In this document: positions 56,151 to 64,000 of the stretch, piece by piece
Layout: the number at the start of each line of letters is the position of its first letter
Numbering within the stretch: position 1 is the stretch's first letter
NCBI RefSeq assembly: GCF_002994445.1
Contig: NZ_MRZJ01000001.1
Location: 62,001-126,000, forward strand
Length of the DNA stretch: 64,000 bases
Origin: Staphylococcus simulans
Lineage (GTDB): Bacteria > Bacillota > Bacilli > Staphylococcales > Staphylococcaceae
Reading direction: 5' to 3'
Made by a program: the position numbers and the translations under genes
The notes under the pieces: model-generated
Seen by the model: the letters and a program-made list of their open reading frames with translations, nothing else
What the model was told of the DNA's origin: nothing
Database searches by the model: none

Positions 56151-57854
56151 ATGGCATTGTATATCATTTTAGCAATTATAGTTATTGCACTTATAATTGT
56201 CGGTATCATGTTCTATCTCCGTTCTTCAAAACGTCAGGTGGTCGAAAAAACCGAAGAGCGCAAGATAGAGGTTGAGAAACTAACACTAAATGATCGTCTG
56301 AAAGCGTTGGACGATTTAACCCTGCAGGGTGAAACACAACAAGAATATGACCGCTTAAAGCGCGAATCATTAAAGAATACTAATGATAATTTAAGTCCGG
56401 TTGAAGAGAAAATTCATAATGCTGACGAATATTTCGATAAATTCAAATTTACTGCTGCTCAAACTGAGTTAGATGATGCGAACGCATTATTAGATCGTTA
56501 TGAAGAACGTTATGCACAACTTGGTGAAGAAGTTGAGGATATTTTGGCGCTTCATAAAGAAAGCGATCGCTTGTTTGAAGACAGCAAAGTTTCATATCGC
56601 GAAATGAAGCGTGATGTGCTGGCTAACCGACATCAATTCGGAGAAGCAGCTGCACCGCTTGAAAAAGAAATTGAATCATTCGAACCTGAGCTTGTTAAGT
56701 ACACAGAGCTAAGAGAAGAGGGGAACTACAAACAAGCACATGAGCATATTAAAACGCTCAACGAAGATATCAATTATCTGCAAAAAGATATGAAAGAAAT
56801 CCCTGAATTGATTCGCGAAGCGCAAAAAGAACTTCCAGGGCAATTCCAAGATTTGAAATACGGCTGCCGCGACTTGAAAGTCGAAGGGTACGACTTAGAT
56901 CATGTTAAAGTCGACAGCAATCTTCAATCTATGAAAACGGAATTAAGTTTCGTTGAACCGATGATTAGTCGTTTGGAATTAGAAGAGGCGAACGATAAGC
57001 TCATCGCGATTAATGATCAGTTGGATGAAATGTATGATTTAATCGAGCATGAAGTCAAATCTAAAAACAAAGTGGATGAAACGAAAGAAGTCATTACTAA
57101 TGATTTATTCCGTGCGAAAGATACCAATTATACATTACAAACAGAAATCGAATATGTACGTGAAAATTACTACATCAATGAAACAGATGTTCAAAATGTA
57201 CGTCAATTCGAAAATGAAATTCAAAACTTGATTTCAGTCTACGATGAAATCTTAAGAGAAATGGCAAAATCTACTGTACGTTACAGCGAAGTACAAGATA
57301 ATCTTGCGTATATTGAAGAACATGTCAAAGTAATTAATGATAAACAAGAAAAATTACAAAACCACTTAATTCAATTACGTGAAGATGAAGCGGAAGCTGA
57401 AGATAATCTTCTGCGTGTTCAAAGCAAAAAAGAAGAAATTTATCGTAAGTTATTAGCTTCTAACTTAACAAGCGTACCTGAACGCTTCATTATCATGAAA
57501 AATGAAATTGATCATGAAGTGCGTGAAATCAATGCACAGTTTGATCAACGTCCGATTAATGTCAAACATCTTAAAGATAAAGTGACGAAAGTTGTACTTC
57601 ATATGAACAACTTTGAAAATGAAGCAATGGACGTTTTAGTGAACGCAGTGCTTGCTGAAAAACTGATTCAATACGGCAACCGTTACCGTAAAGACGACAG
57701 CAGCATTGATAAGAGCTTGAATGAAGCAGAACGCTTATTCAAGAATAACCGCTACAAACGTGCGATTGAAATTGCAGAGCAAGCTTTAGATTCAGTCGAT
57801 CCTGGCATTTCTCAACGCATTGAAGATGAAGTTGTATCTCAAAGCAAAATATAA
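56151..57854 (+). CDS. ezrA: Septation ring formation regulator EzrA
   Basis: A membrane-bound cell-division protein that controls FtsZ ring assembly and recruits penicillin-binding proteins. One N-terminal span (residues 3-21, [20 protein letters not shown]) is followed by a very long spectrin-like coiled coil. Length 567 aa is close to the staphylococcal 564. The C-terminal FtsZ-interacting segment [26 protein letters not shown] is recognisable. The ribosome binding site is AGGAGGAG. Monocistronic, closed by its own terminator. Confidence 0.95.
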   Translation: MALYIILAIIVIALIIVGIMFYLRSSKRQVVEKTEERKIEVEKLTLNDRLKALDDLTLQGETQQEYDRLKRESLKNTNDNLSPVEEKIHNADEYFDKFKFTAAQTELDDANALLDRYEERYAQLGEEVEDILALHKESDRLFEDSKVSYREMKRDVLANRHQFGEAAAPLEKEIESFEPELVKYTELREEGNYKQAHEHIKTLNEDINYLQKDMKEIPELIREAQKELPGQFQDLKYGCRDLKVEGYDLDHVKVDSNLQSMKTELSFVEPMISRLELEEANDKLIAINDQLDEMYDLIEHEVKSKNKVDETKEVITNDLFRAKDTNYTLQTEIEYVRENYYINETDVQNVRQFENEIQNLISVYDEILREMAKSTVRYSEVQDNLAYIEEHVKVINDKQEKLQNHLIQLREDEAEAEDNLLRVQSKKEEIYRKLLASNLTSVPERFIIMKNEIDHEVREINAQFDQRPINVKHLKDKVTKVVLHMNNFENEAMDVLVNAVLAEKLIQYGNRYRKDDSSIDKSLNEAERLFKNNRYKRAIEIAEQALDSVDPGISQRIEDEVVSQSKI

Positions 57855-57863
57855 GTGTTATAC

Positions 57864-57899
57864 AAAAGACAAGGGCATTCGTTGTTCTTGTCTTTTTTT
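57864..57899 (+). terminator. Terminator of ezrA
   Basis: AAAAGACAAG (57864-57873) pairs with CTTGTCTTTT (57887-57896) followed by T. Confidence 0.85.
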
Positions 57900-57992
57900 G
57901 CGTATTGAGAATTTAGACAGATGTGGTAAAATATTAAAATTGGAAGAAAAGACTCAAAAAGAGAGAATCAAATAAGTGGAAGTGACATAAAA

Positions 57993-59132
57993 GTGATTTA
58001 TTTAGATAATGCGGCGACAACTCGACCAGCACAAGATGTACTGGATACTTATGTCAAAGTGAATCAGAATTTATATTTTAATCCAAATAGTCCGCACCAA
58101 GCCGGCTTGCAAGCAGAGCAATTGTTAAATCAAGCCAAAGCACAGATTAATCAAATAATGAATCTTGAAGACAGATACGATATTATTTTTACAAGCGGCG
58201 CTACGGAATCTAATAATATGGCGTTAAAAGGTGCAGCGTACAACCGCAAACCATATGCTGATGAAATTATTGTATCAGTGCTTGAACATCCATCTGTATT
58301 AGAGGTAATGCGTCATTTGGAAACAGAAGGATTCAAACTTCGTTATGTGAATGTGACGAAGGAAGGCAAAATCGATCTTGAGCATTTTGAAAGTTTAATG
58401 AATTCGAACGTAGGATTAGTGACGTGTATGCACGTGAATAATATTACAGGACAAATCCAGCCGATTGCGGAAATGGCTGAAATTTTAGAAGCATTTCCAA
58501 AAGCGCATTTTCATGTTGATGCAGTGCAAGCCATCGGTAAAATACCTTTAACATTCAAAGGTATCGACAGCATGAGTTTCAGTGGGCATAAATTCAACGG
58601 TTTAAAAGGTCAAGGTTTGTTGCTCGTGCATAATATCCATAATTTAGAGCCTGTAATTCATGGCGGAGGGCAAGAATATGGATTGAGAAGCGGTACTGTT
58701 AATTTACCGATTGATATTGCGATTGTTAAAGCTTTAAAACATGCAGTACATCAACAAGAAGATTTACACCAGCGTTTAACAGAATGGAATCAGCAATTGC
58801 GCCGATTTTTCAATGACTATCCGGGTGTGAAAGTGAATTCTCCGGATACCAGTGCACCTCATATTTTAAATGTCGGTTTTGACGGCGTAAAAGGCGAAGT
58901 ATTAGTCAATGCCTTTTCTAAACAAGATGTCATGTTATCTACTACAAGTGCATGTTCATCAAAACGCGGACATTTGAATGAAGTCTTGCTGTCAATGGGT
59001 GTCAGCGAATCGAGAATTGAAGGCAGTATTCGTATTTCAATGGGTGCTGTAACAACAGAAGAGGATATCAAAGGATTTAAAGCAGCTTTTAAAGCAGTAT
59101 ATGAAGAAATGAAGGAGTTGTTGAAGAAATGA
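57993..59132 (+). CDS. nifZ: Cysteine desulfurase of the NifZ/IscS type (ThiI partner)
   Basis: Takes sulfur from cysteine as a persulfide and passes it to ThiI for s4U in tRNA. The 379-aa PLP enzyme has [12 protein letters not shown], the Schiff-base Lys200 in [11 protein letters not shown], and the mobile-loop Cys321 in [15 protein letters not shown]. The start is a GTG at 57993 after GGAAGTG. Its stop overlaps the thiI start by 4 bases (ATGA), the same pairing as Bacillus nifZ-thiI, which supports a dedicated role rather than general Fe-S assembly. Confidence 0.93.
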   Translation: MIYLDNAATTRPAQDVLDTYVKVNQNLYFNPNSPHQAGLQAEQLLNQAKAQINQIMNLEDRYDIIFTSGATESNNMALKGAAYNRKPYADEIIVSVLEHPSVLEVMRHLETEGFKLRYVNVTKEGKIDLEHFESLMNSNVGLVTCMHVNNITGQIQPIAEMAEILEAFPKAHFHVDAVQAIGKIPLTFKGIDSMSFSGHKFNGLKGQGLLLVHNIHNLEPVIHGGGQEYGLRSGTVNLPIDIAIVKALKHAVHQQEDLHQRLTEWNQQLRRFFNDYPGVKVNSPDTSAPHILNVGFDGVKGEVLVNAFSKQDVMLSTTSACSSKRGHLNEVLLSMGVSESRIEGSIRISMGAVTTEEDIKGFKAAFKAVYEEMKELLKK

Positions 59133-60352
59133 TCTATGATCATATTTTAGTGCGTTACGGCGAATTGACGCTTAAAGGTGCTAACCGTAAAATGTTTGTG
59201 AGCAAACTGCGTTCTAATGTGAAACAAGCGTTAATGCCGCTTCAAGGCTATCACGTTAAAGCGAACAGAGACAGAATGTATATAGAAGTTACGCCAGAAG
59301 CGGATATTGAAGAAATTATGCAGCGTATCAGCAAAGTCTTCGGTGTAAAATCTATCAGTCCTGTTATGAAATTAGACAAAGACTTAGAACATGCAAAAGC
59401 GCAAGCAAGCGAATTTGCAAAAGCTTATGATGAAGGCGATTCATTTAAAATTGATGTGAAACGTTCTGATAAACAGTATCCATATGATACTTACCAATTA
59501 CAGCGTATTTTAGGGGGCGCTGTATTAGAAAGCAACCCGCAAGTCCACGTTAATGTGCGACAACCTGACCATGTCATCAAAACAGAAGTTCGTTTAGATG
59601 CGATTTATATCTATGACCGTGTGATAGATGGTGCAGGCGGGTTACCAGTAGGTACTGGCGGCAAAACATTATTAATGCTTTCAGGCGGTATTGATTCGCC
59701 TGTAGCAGGCATGGAAATCATGCGCCGAGGTGTAACAGTCGAAGCGATTCATTTCCATAGTCCTCCGTTCACAAGTGAAAAAGCGAAAGAAAAAGTGATT
59801 GAATTAACACGAATTTTAGCTGAACATGTCGGACCGATTAAATTGCATATCGTGCCGTTTACAGAAGTACAAAAACAAATCAATAAAGTAGTACATGAAC
59901 GCTATACAATGACATCTACACGACGTATGATGATGCGCATCGCAGATAAAGTCGTGCATAATGTCGGTGCGGATGCCATCGTAAACGGTGAAAACTTAGG
60001 ACAAGTTGCGAGCCAAACACTTAAGAGTATGTATGCGATTAACCATGTGACTTCAACACCTGTCTTGCGTCCGTTATTAACGTTAGATAAAGAAGAAATT
60101 GTCATCAAAGCGAAGGAATACGGTACTTTCGAAACATCAATTCAGCCATTTGAAGATTGCTGTACTATCTTTACACCGAAAAATCCGGTTACAGAACCTA
60201 ACTTTGAGAAAGTAGAAAAATACGAAAGTGTATATGATTTCAGCGACATGATTGATCGTGCTGTTGAAGGTATCGAAACTATCGAAGTAACAAAAAATTA
60301 TCAAAGTCAAAAAGATAAAGCGACTGAAGCATTAATGGAAGATTTATTCTAA
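59129..60352 (+). CDS. thiI: tRNA 4-thiouridine sulfurtransferase ThiI
   Basis: Installs 4-thiouridine at tRNA position 8 and can feed sulfur to thiamine synthesis. The 407-aa protein has an N-terminal ferredoxin-like and THUMP region (about 1-165) that grips tRNA, and the PP-loop ATPase domain with [15 protein letters not shown] near residue 188. There is no rhodanese domain, as in other Gram-positives; the acceptor cysteine is probably in [12 protein letters not shown] near residue 345. Start overlaps the nifZ stop; a TSUP transporter gene follows after 25 bases. Confidence 0.95.
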   Translation: MIYDHILVRYGELTLKGANRKMFVSKLRSNVKQALMPLQGYHVKANRDRMYIEVTPEADIEEIMQRISKVFGVKSISPVMKLDKDLEHAKAQASEFAKAYDEGDSFKIDVKRSDKQYPYDTYQLQRILGGAVLESNPQVHVNVRQPDHVIKTEVRLDAIYIYDRVIDGAGGLPVGTGGKTLLMLSGGIDSPVAGMEIMRRGVTVEAIHFHSPPFTSEKAKEKVIELTRILAEHVGPIKLHIVPFTEVQKQINKVVHERYTMTSTRRMMMRIADKVVHNVGADAIVNGENLGQVASQTLKSMYAINHVTSTPVLRPLLTLDKEEIVIKAKEYGTFETSIQPFEDCCTIFTPKNPVTEPNFEKVEKYESVYDFSDMIDRAVEGIETIEVTKNYQSQKDKATEALMEDLF

Positions 60353-60377
60353 TAGCACAAGAAAAGGGGACAACATC

Positions 60378-61139
60378 GTGGAATGGGATCTGACACTTAT
60401 TATTATTATCATTGTATTTGGCTTTTTAGCTGCTTTTATTGATTCTGTAGTAGGCGGCGGCGGTCTGATTTCAACACCTGCTTTATTAGCAATCGGATTA
60501 CCGCCCGCAACAGCTTTAGGCACAAACAAACTTGCAAGTTCATTCGGTTCTTTAACGAGTGCTGTTAAGTTTGTACGCTCAGGCAAAGTGGATTTGAAAA
60601 TAGTCGGCAAACTCTTTCCGTTTATTTTCATCGCTTCTGTCGGCGGTGCAAGTTTAGCATCATTTCTGCCGGCTGCTGTATTAAAACCATTAGTAATTGT
60701 GATTTTATCCATTGTAATGATTTATACGCTGATCAGAAAAGATTGGGGTAGCATCCGCACGTATAAAAAACTTTCAAAAGGCAAAGCTGTTATCTTTGTT
60801 GCAGTATTATTGCTCATCGGTTTTTATGATGGCTTTTTAGGCGGCGGAACAGGCTCTTTCTTCTTGTTCGCATTATTGATTGTAGGGTTTGATTTTTTAA
60901 GTGCGGCAGGCAATGCGAAAGTGTTAAACTTTGCGTCTAATATCGGTGCATTAATCTTGTTTATGATTTTAGGGAAAGTCGATTACGGCATTGGATTGAT
61001 TATGGCAGCAAGTATGGTTGCTGGTTCATATGCAGGGGCACAATTTGCGCTTAAGCAAGGTGTCGGATATGTCAGAGTATTGTTTGTGGTCGTTACAAGC
61101 GCGTTGATTATCAAGAATATCTATGATTGTCTGCAATAA
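60378..61139 (+). CDS. TSUP (TauE/SafE) family transporter
   Basis: A 253-aa membrane protein with seven or eight spans of the sulfite exporter TauE/SafE family. Hallmarks are the two repeated motifs DSVVGGGGLISTPAL near residue 22 and GFYDGFLGGGTGSFF near residue 152, which pseudo-symmetrically line the pore. Family members move sulfite, thiosulfate or organosulfur anions; placement behind nifZ-thiI hints at sulfur, but the substrate is not known. Start is GTG at 60378 after AAGGGG. Confidence 0.88.
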   Translation: MEWDLTLIIIIIVFGFLAAFIDSVVGGGGLISTPALLAIGLPPATALGTNKLASSFGSLTSAVKFVRSGKVDLKIVGKLFPFIFIASVGGASLASFLPAAVLKPLVIVILSIVMIYTLIRKDWGSIRTYKKLSKGKAVIFVAVLLLIGFYDGFLGGGTGSFFLFALLIVGFDFLSAAGNAKVLNFASNIGALILFMILGKVDYGIGLIMAASMVAGSYAGAQFALKQGVGYVRVLFVVVTSALIIKNIYDCLQ

Positions 61140-61153
61140 TGAATACTGTGTTG

Positions 61154-61187
61154 AATAAGCTGCGATGCAAATCGCGGCTTATTTGTA
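61154..61187 (+). terminator. Terminator of nifZ-thiI-TSUP
   Basis: AATAAGCTGCGAT (61154-61166) pairs with ATCGCGGCTTATT (61171-61183), one G-U pair, short T-run. Confidence 0.75.
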
Positions 61188-61266
61188 ATTTATGGATAAA
61201 TATTACATTTCTTTGTAATTTCTATCAAAAATGAGTTAAAAAAATAATGTATCTTAAGGATTATCA

Positions 61267-61296
61267 TTGGAGTTGAAGTGTTGATATCGGTATAAT
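61267..61296 (+). promoter_or_regulatory. tpx promoter (candidate)
   Basis: TTGGAG (61267-61272), an 18-base spacer and TATAAT (61291-61296), about 50 bases before the gene. Confidence 0.5.
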
Positions 61297-61343
61297 GGGG
61301 TAGAGATAAATAGTAACAGAATCTTAGGAGGTTGTTTATTTAT

Positions 61344-61844
61344 ATGGTACAAATTACATTTGGCGGAGATCCCGTAACATTAGTAGGTAATGCAGTAGAA
61401 GAAGGGCAAACAGCACCAGATTTTACAGTTGTAAATAATGATTTAGAAGAAGTAACACTTGCTGACTATGACGGCAAGAAAAAATTAATCAGTGCAGTAC
61501 CTTCAATTGATACAGGTGTTTGTGATAAACAAACTCGTAAATTCAACGAAGAAGCTGCTTCAGAAGAAAACGGCGTAGTATTGACTATTTCTCAAGACTT
61601 GCCATTCGCTCAAAAAAGATGGTGCGCAGCAAGCGGTTTAGATAATGTTATCTTACTAAGCGACTATCAAAAACATTCATTCGGTAAAAACTACGGTGTG
61701 TTAATGGACGGCTTACAATTATTAGCACGTTCAGTATTTGTTTTAGATAAAAACAACAAAGTAGTTTATACAGAAGTTGTAAATGAAGGCACTGATTTCC
61801 CTGACTTCGAATCTGCATTAAAAGCATATAAAGAATTAGACTAA
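61344..61844 (+). CDS. tpx: Thiol peroxidase Tpx
   Basis: An atypical two-Cys peroxiredoxin that reduces hydrogen and organic peroxides with thioredoxin. The 166-aa protein has the peroxidatic Cys in [16 protein letters not shown] near residue 60 and the resolving Cys in [11 protein letters not shown] near residue 94. The ATG at 61344 gives the family start [11 protein letters not shown], although its AGGAGG site is 11 bases away; an ATG-less extension to 61332 is unlikely. A long terminator follows. Confidence 0.94.
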   Translation: MVQITFGGDPVTLVGNAVEEGQTAPDFTVVNNDLEEVTLADYDGKKKLISAVPSIDTGVCDKQTRKFNEEAASEENGVVLTISQDLPFAQKRWCAASGLDNVILLSDYQKHSFGKNYGVLMDGLQLLARSVFVLDKNNKVVYTEVVNEGTDFPDFESALKAYKELD

Positions 61845-61884
61845 TCAATGCGTTTAAAGTTATTTTTAAATTAATATAAAGACA

Positions 61885-61940
61885 AGACTGCTCATAATTA
61901 GTGTAAGAAAGTGAATCATTGATTATGAGCAGTCTTTTTA
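61885..61940 (+). terminator. Terminator between tpx and ytxK
   Basis: A perfect 15-bp stem (61885-61899 with 61922-61936), followed by T. It ends only 15 bases before the ytxK start. Confidence 0.9.
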
Positions 61941-61954
61941 GGAAGGATTTTATT

Positions 61955-62902
61955 ATGGCTGAAGAAAAAACTATAATGGAGCGTTTATTCCACGAACTAG
62001 ATAGTAAAACTAAGGAACTGAATAAAGAAAACGGACAAAGCTTTATCGAAAACTTAGGGCTTGCGATGGAACAGATTTATCAAAATAATCGTGATTTACT
62101 GGAACAGGCAACATTATCAGATCGACGCAAAGCCTTTCAATTTGCATACTTAAGTTTATTGCAAGAACAAGAGATTCAAGCGAATCACCAGATTACACCA
62201 GATTCAATTGGCTTAATTCTTGGTTTCTTAGTACAGCAGTTTACACAAGATAAGAAAGAATTGAACATTGTAGACTTAACGAGCGGCAGCGGACATTTAA
62301 GTGCGACAGTGCATGAAGTATTGACTGAACAAACGCTAATGCACCATTTAGTAGAAGTTGATCCAGTGTTATCTCGTGTCAGTGTGCACTTAGCGAATTT
62401 CTTAGAAATTCCGTTTGATGTCTATCCTCAAGATGCTATTCTGCCATTACCGTTTGAAGAAGCAGATGTGGTTATCGGTGATTTGCCGGTAGGCTATTAT
62501 CCAGTAGATGAACGCAGTCACGAAATGAAATTAGGGTTTAAAGAAGGACATAGTTATGCCCATTACCTTTTAATCGAACAAGCGGTTGAGGCATTAAGGG
62601 GAGCTGGATTCGCATTCTTAATTGTGCCGAGCAATATTTTTGAAGGTGAAAACATAAAACAGCTCAAAAATTTCATTGCAACAGATACAGAAATGCAGGC
62701 ATTCCTCAATTTGCCTAAAACGTTATTCAAAACCGAACAATCACGCAAATCTATCTTGATTCTTCAGAAAAAAGAACGTGATGTAACCCACTCTGTTGAG
62801 GTATTGCTTGCCAATATACCAGATTTCAAATCTCCGCAACAATTTCAAGGATTTTTACGAGAATTGTCAGAATGGCTGCAACAAAATCATCACAAAAAAT
62901 AA
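61955..62902 (+). CDS. ytxK: YtxK-like class I SAM methyltransferase
   Basis: A 315-aa protein related to N6-adenine DNA methyltransferases but without a specificity subunit. Motif I is NIVDLTSGSGHLSATV near residue 105; the catalytic NPPY/DPPY position reads GDLPVGYYP near residue 182, so the motif is altered and base methylation is uncertain. The order ytxK-ackA is the same as in Bacillus. The start ATG at 61955 follows AGGAAGG; the open frame to 61919 crosses the terminator and is not used. Confidence 0.88.
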   Translation: MAEEKTIMERLFHELDSKTKELNKENGQSFIENLGLAMEQIYQNNRDLLEQATLSDRRKAFQFAYLSLLQEQEIQANHQITPDSIGLILGFLVQQFTQDKKELNIVDLTSGSGHLSATVHEVLTEQTLMHHLVEVDPVLSRVSVHLANFLEIPFDVYPQDAILPLPFEEADVVIGDLPVGYYPVDERSHEMKLGFKEGHSYAHYLLIEQAVEALRGAGFAFLIVPSNIFEGENIKQLKNFIATDTEMQAFLNLPKTLFKTEQSRKSILILQKKERDVTHSVEVLLANIPDFKSPQQFQGFLRELSEWLQQNHHKK

Positions 62903-62985
62903 ACTGTAATAATCTTGAAATTAAACTGTATTAATGGTTAAATAGAATTGGTAAAAGAAAATGTAAATATTGGAGGCATAGTTTT

Positions 62986-64000
62986 ATGTCAAAATTAGTG
63001 TTAGCGATTAACGCAGGTAGTTCATCACTGAAATTCCAACTTATAGAGATGCCTGAAGAAAATCTAGTATGTAAAGGTTTAATCGAAAGAATCGGACTTA
63101 AAGGTTCAAAATTAACAGTTGAATTCAATGGTCGCAAATTTACAGATGAAAGAGAAATCAACGATCATGTACAAGCTGTTGACTTAATGTTGGACAACTT
63201 AATCGATCATGGTATCATCCGCGATATCAATGATATCGATGGTACAGGACACCGTGTCGTACATGGTGGTGAATTATTCCCAGAATCTGCGTTAGTTACC
63301 AACGAGGTAGAAAAACAAATAGAATCATTAACTGAACTGGCACCGCTTCATAACCCAGCAAACTTAATGGGTATCCGTGCGTTCCGTAAATTATTGCCGA
63401 ACATTCCGCATGTGGCAGTGTTTGATACATCATTCCACCAAACAATGCCGGAACAAGCTTACTTATACAGTTTGCCTTTCCATTATTATAAAGACTATGG
63501 TATTCGTAAGTACGGTTTCCACGGAACAAGCCATAAATACGTATCTCAACGTGCGGCAAAAATTTTAGACCGCCCAATTGAAGAATTACGTATTATTTCT
63601 TGTCATATCGGTAACGGTGCATCTATCGCTGCAATCGACGGCGGCGAATCTGTAGATACATCTATGGGCTTCACACCATTAGCAGGTGTAACAATGGGTA
63701 CACGTTCAGGTGACATTGACCCTGCATTGATTCCATATATCATGGAGAAAACAGGCAAGAGTGCTGAAGCTGTATTAGATATCTTAAACAAAGAGTCAGG
63801 TTTATTAGGTATCTCAGGAACTTCAAGCGACTTGCGCGACTTAGAACAAGATGCTGAAGAAGGCAAAACTCGTGCGCAATTAGCATTAGATGTTTTCGCT
63901 TCTCGTATTCATAAGTATATTGGTTCTTATACAGCAAAAATGCACGGTGTAGACGTAATTGTCTTCACAGCAGGTGTAGGCGAAAACTCTGATGAAGTAC
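62986..64000 (+). CDS. ackA: Acetate kinase (partial, C-terminus outside window)
   Basis: Makes ATP and acetate from acetyl phosphate in overflow metabolism. The first 338 codons are present: [19 protein letters not shown] at the start, [22 protein letters not shown], the catalytic region [37 protein letters not shown] and [11 protein letters not shown], all intact. The gene continues beyond the right edge (full length about 400 aa). Ribosome binding site TTGGAGGC. No cre is visible in the 83 bases before it. Confidence 0.96.
   Translation, partial: MSKLVLAINAGSSSLKFQLIEMPEENLVCKGLIERIGLKGSKLTVEFNGRKFTDEREINDHVQAVDLMLDNLIDHGIIRDINDIDGTGHRVVHGGELFPESALVTNEVEKQIESLTELAPLHNPANLMGIRAFRKLLPNIPHVAVFDTSFHQTMPEQAYLYSLPFHYYKDYGIRKYGFHGTSHKYVSQRAAKILDRPIEELRIISCHIGNGASIAAIDGGESVDTSMGFTPLAGVTMGTRSGDIDPALIPYIMEKTGKSAEAVLDILNKESGLLGISGTSSDLRDLEQDAEEGKTRAQLALDVFASRIHKYIGSYTAKMHGVDVIVFTAGVGENSDEV

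Noticed and set aside
61240-61275. Fur/PerR-like site before tpx (GATTATCATT)
   Set aside because: Only one half-site is visible, with no matching second half.

Overview
The window is a stretch of low-GC Firmicute chromosome. Gene content, order and protein sequence point to the genus Staphylococcus: the blocks leuS-murJ-pepV-dat-ytmP-trmB-ytnP, ytpP-ytpQ-ytpR-ftsK/sftA-murC, aroA-ccpA-acuCA-acsA-fhs, tyrS-htrA, serA, rpsD-ezrA-nifZ-thiI-tpx-ytxK-ackA follow the backbone known from S. aureus. It is probably a coagulase-negative species; the species cannot be fixed from sequence reading alone. I see no insertion sequence, prophage, CRISPR array, rRNA or tRNA. This is core, vertically inherited DNA with a few accessory-looking spots.

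Layout. 1-3.6 kb: riboflavin operon ribD-ribE-ribBA-ribH behind a leader terminator. 3.6-6.9 kb: proline dehydrogenase (minus) with a perfect cre, a divergent alpha/beta-hydrolase that has lost its nucleophile serine, and L-lactate dehydrogenase with a Rex operator. 7-8.5 kb: the overlapping tRNA wobble-modification pair mnmL-mnmM. 8.7-13.8 kb: MFS transporter, orphan sugar transferase, T-box-controlled leuS, rhodanese. 13.9-18.2 kb: flavoprotein, MurJ lipid II flippase, pseudouridine synthase, YtxH-like protein. 18.4-31.8 kb: pepV-dat, ytmP-trmB, ytnP, an M42 peptidase with a thioredoxin-like protein, ytpQ-ytpR-sftA/ftsK-murC. 31.8-33.6 kb: ytxG-ytxH with a sigma-B-type promoter. 33.8-41.9 kb: central carbon block aroA, ccpA, acuC/acuA (minus), acsA, fhs. 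42-46.6 kb: GT51 glycosyltransferase, T-box tyrS, HtrA, PlsC-like protein. 46.7-52.2 kb: nagE-type PTS permease, HAD protein, class V aminotransferase-serA (minus). 52.4-55.3 kb: OsmC, glycerophosphodiesterase, a small-ORF locus, a small membrane protein, rpsD with its autoregulatory leader. 55.5-64 kb: methionine-(R)-sulfoxide reductase, ezrA, nifZ-thiI, TSUP transporter, tpx, ytxK, and the start of ackA (cut by the window end).

How it works together. CcpA is encoded here, and cre-like sites sit at putA, at ccpA itself and at acsA, so glucose repression of proline and acetate use can largely be read from this one window; acuA/acuC, which tune AcsA activity by acetylation and deacetylation, are divergent from acsA, and ackA lies at the right edge. 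Rex at ldh adds redox control, and a CodY-like box plus a weaker cre at the aminotransferase-serA pair suggest nutritional control of serine synthesis. Translation is the other theme: two aminoacyl-tRNA synthetases under T-box control, four tRNA/rRNA modification systems and S4.

The least explained pieces are the short-peptide locus at 53.66-53.91 kb (own promoter, structured start site, two overlapping small ORFs, the second a cationic single-span membrane peptide), the nested terminator of the leuS T-box, a Shine-Dalgarno sequence separated from its start codon by a hairpin at 15.2 kb, and a transcription terminator buried in a coding sequence at 53.95 kb.
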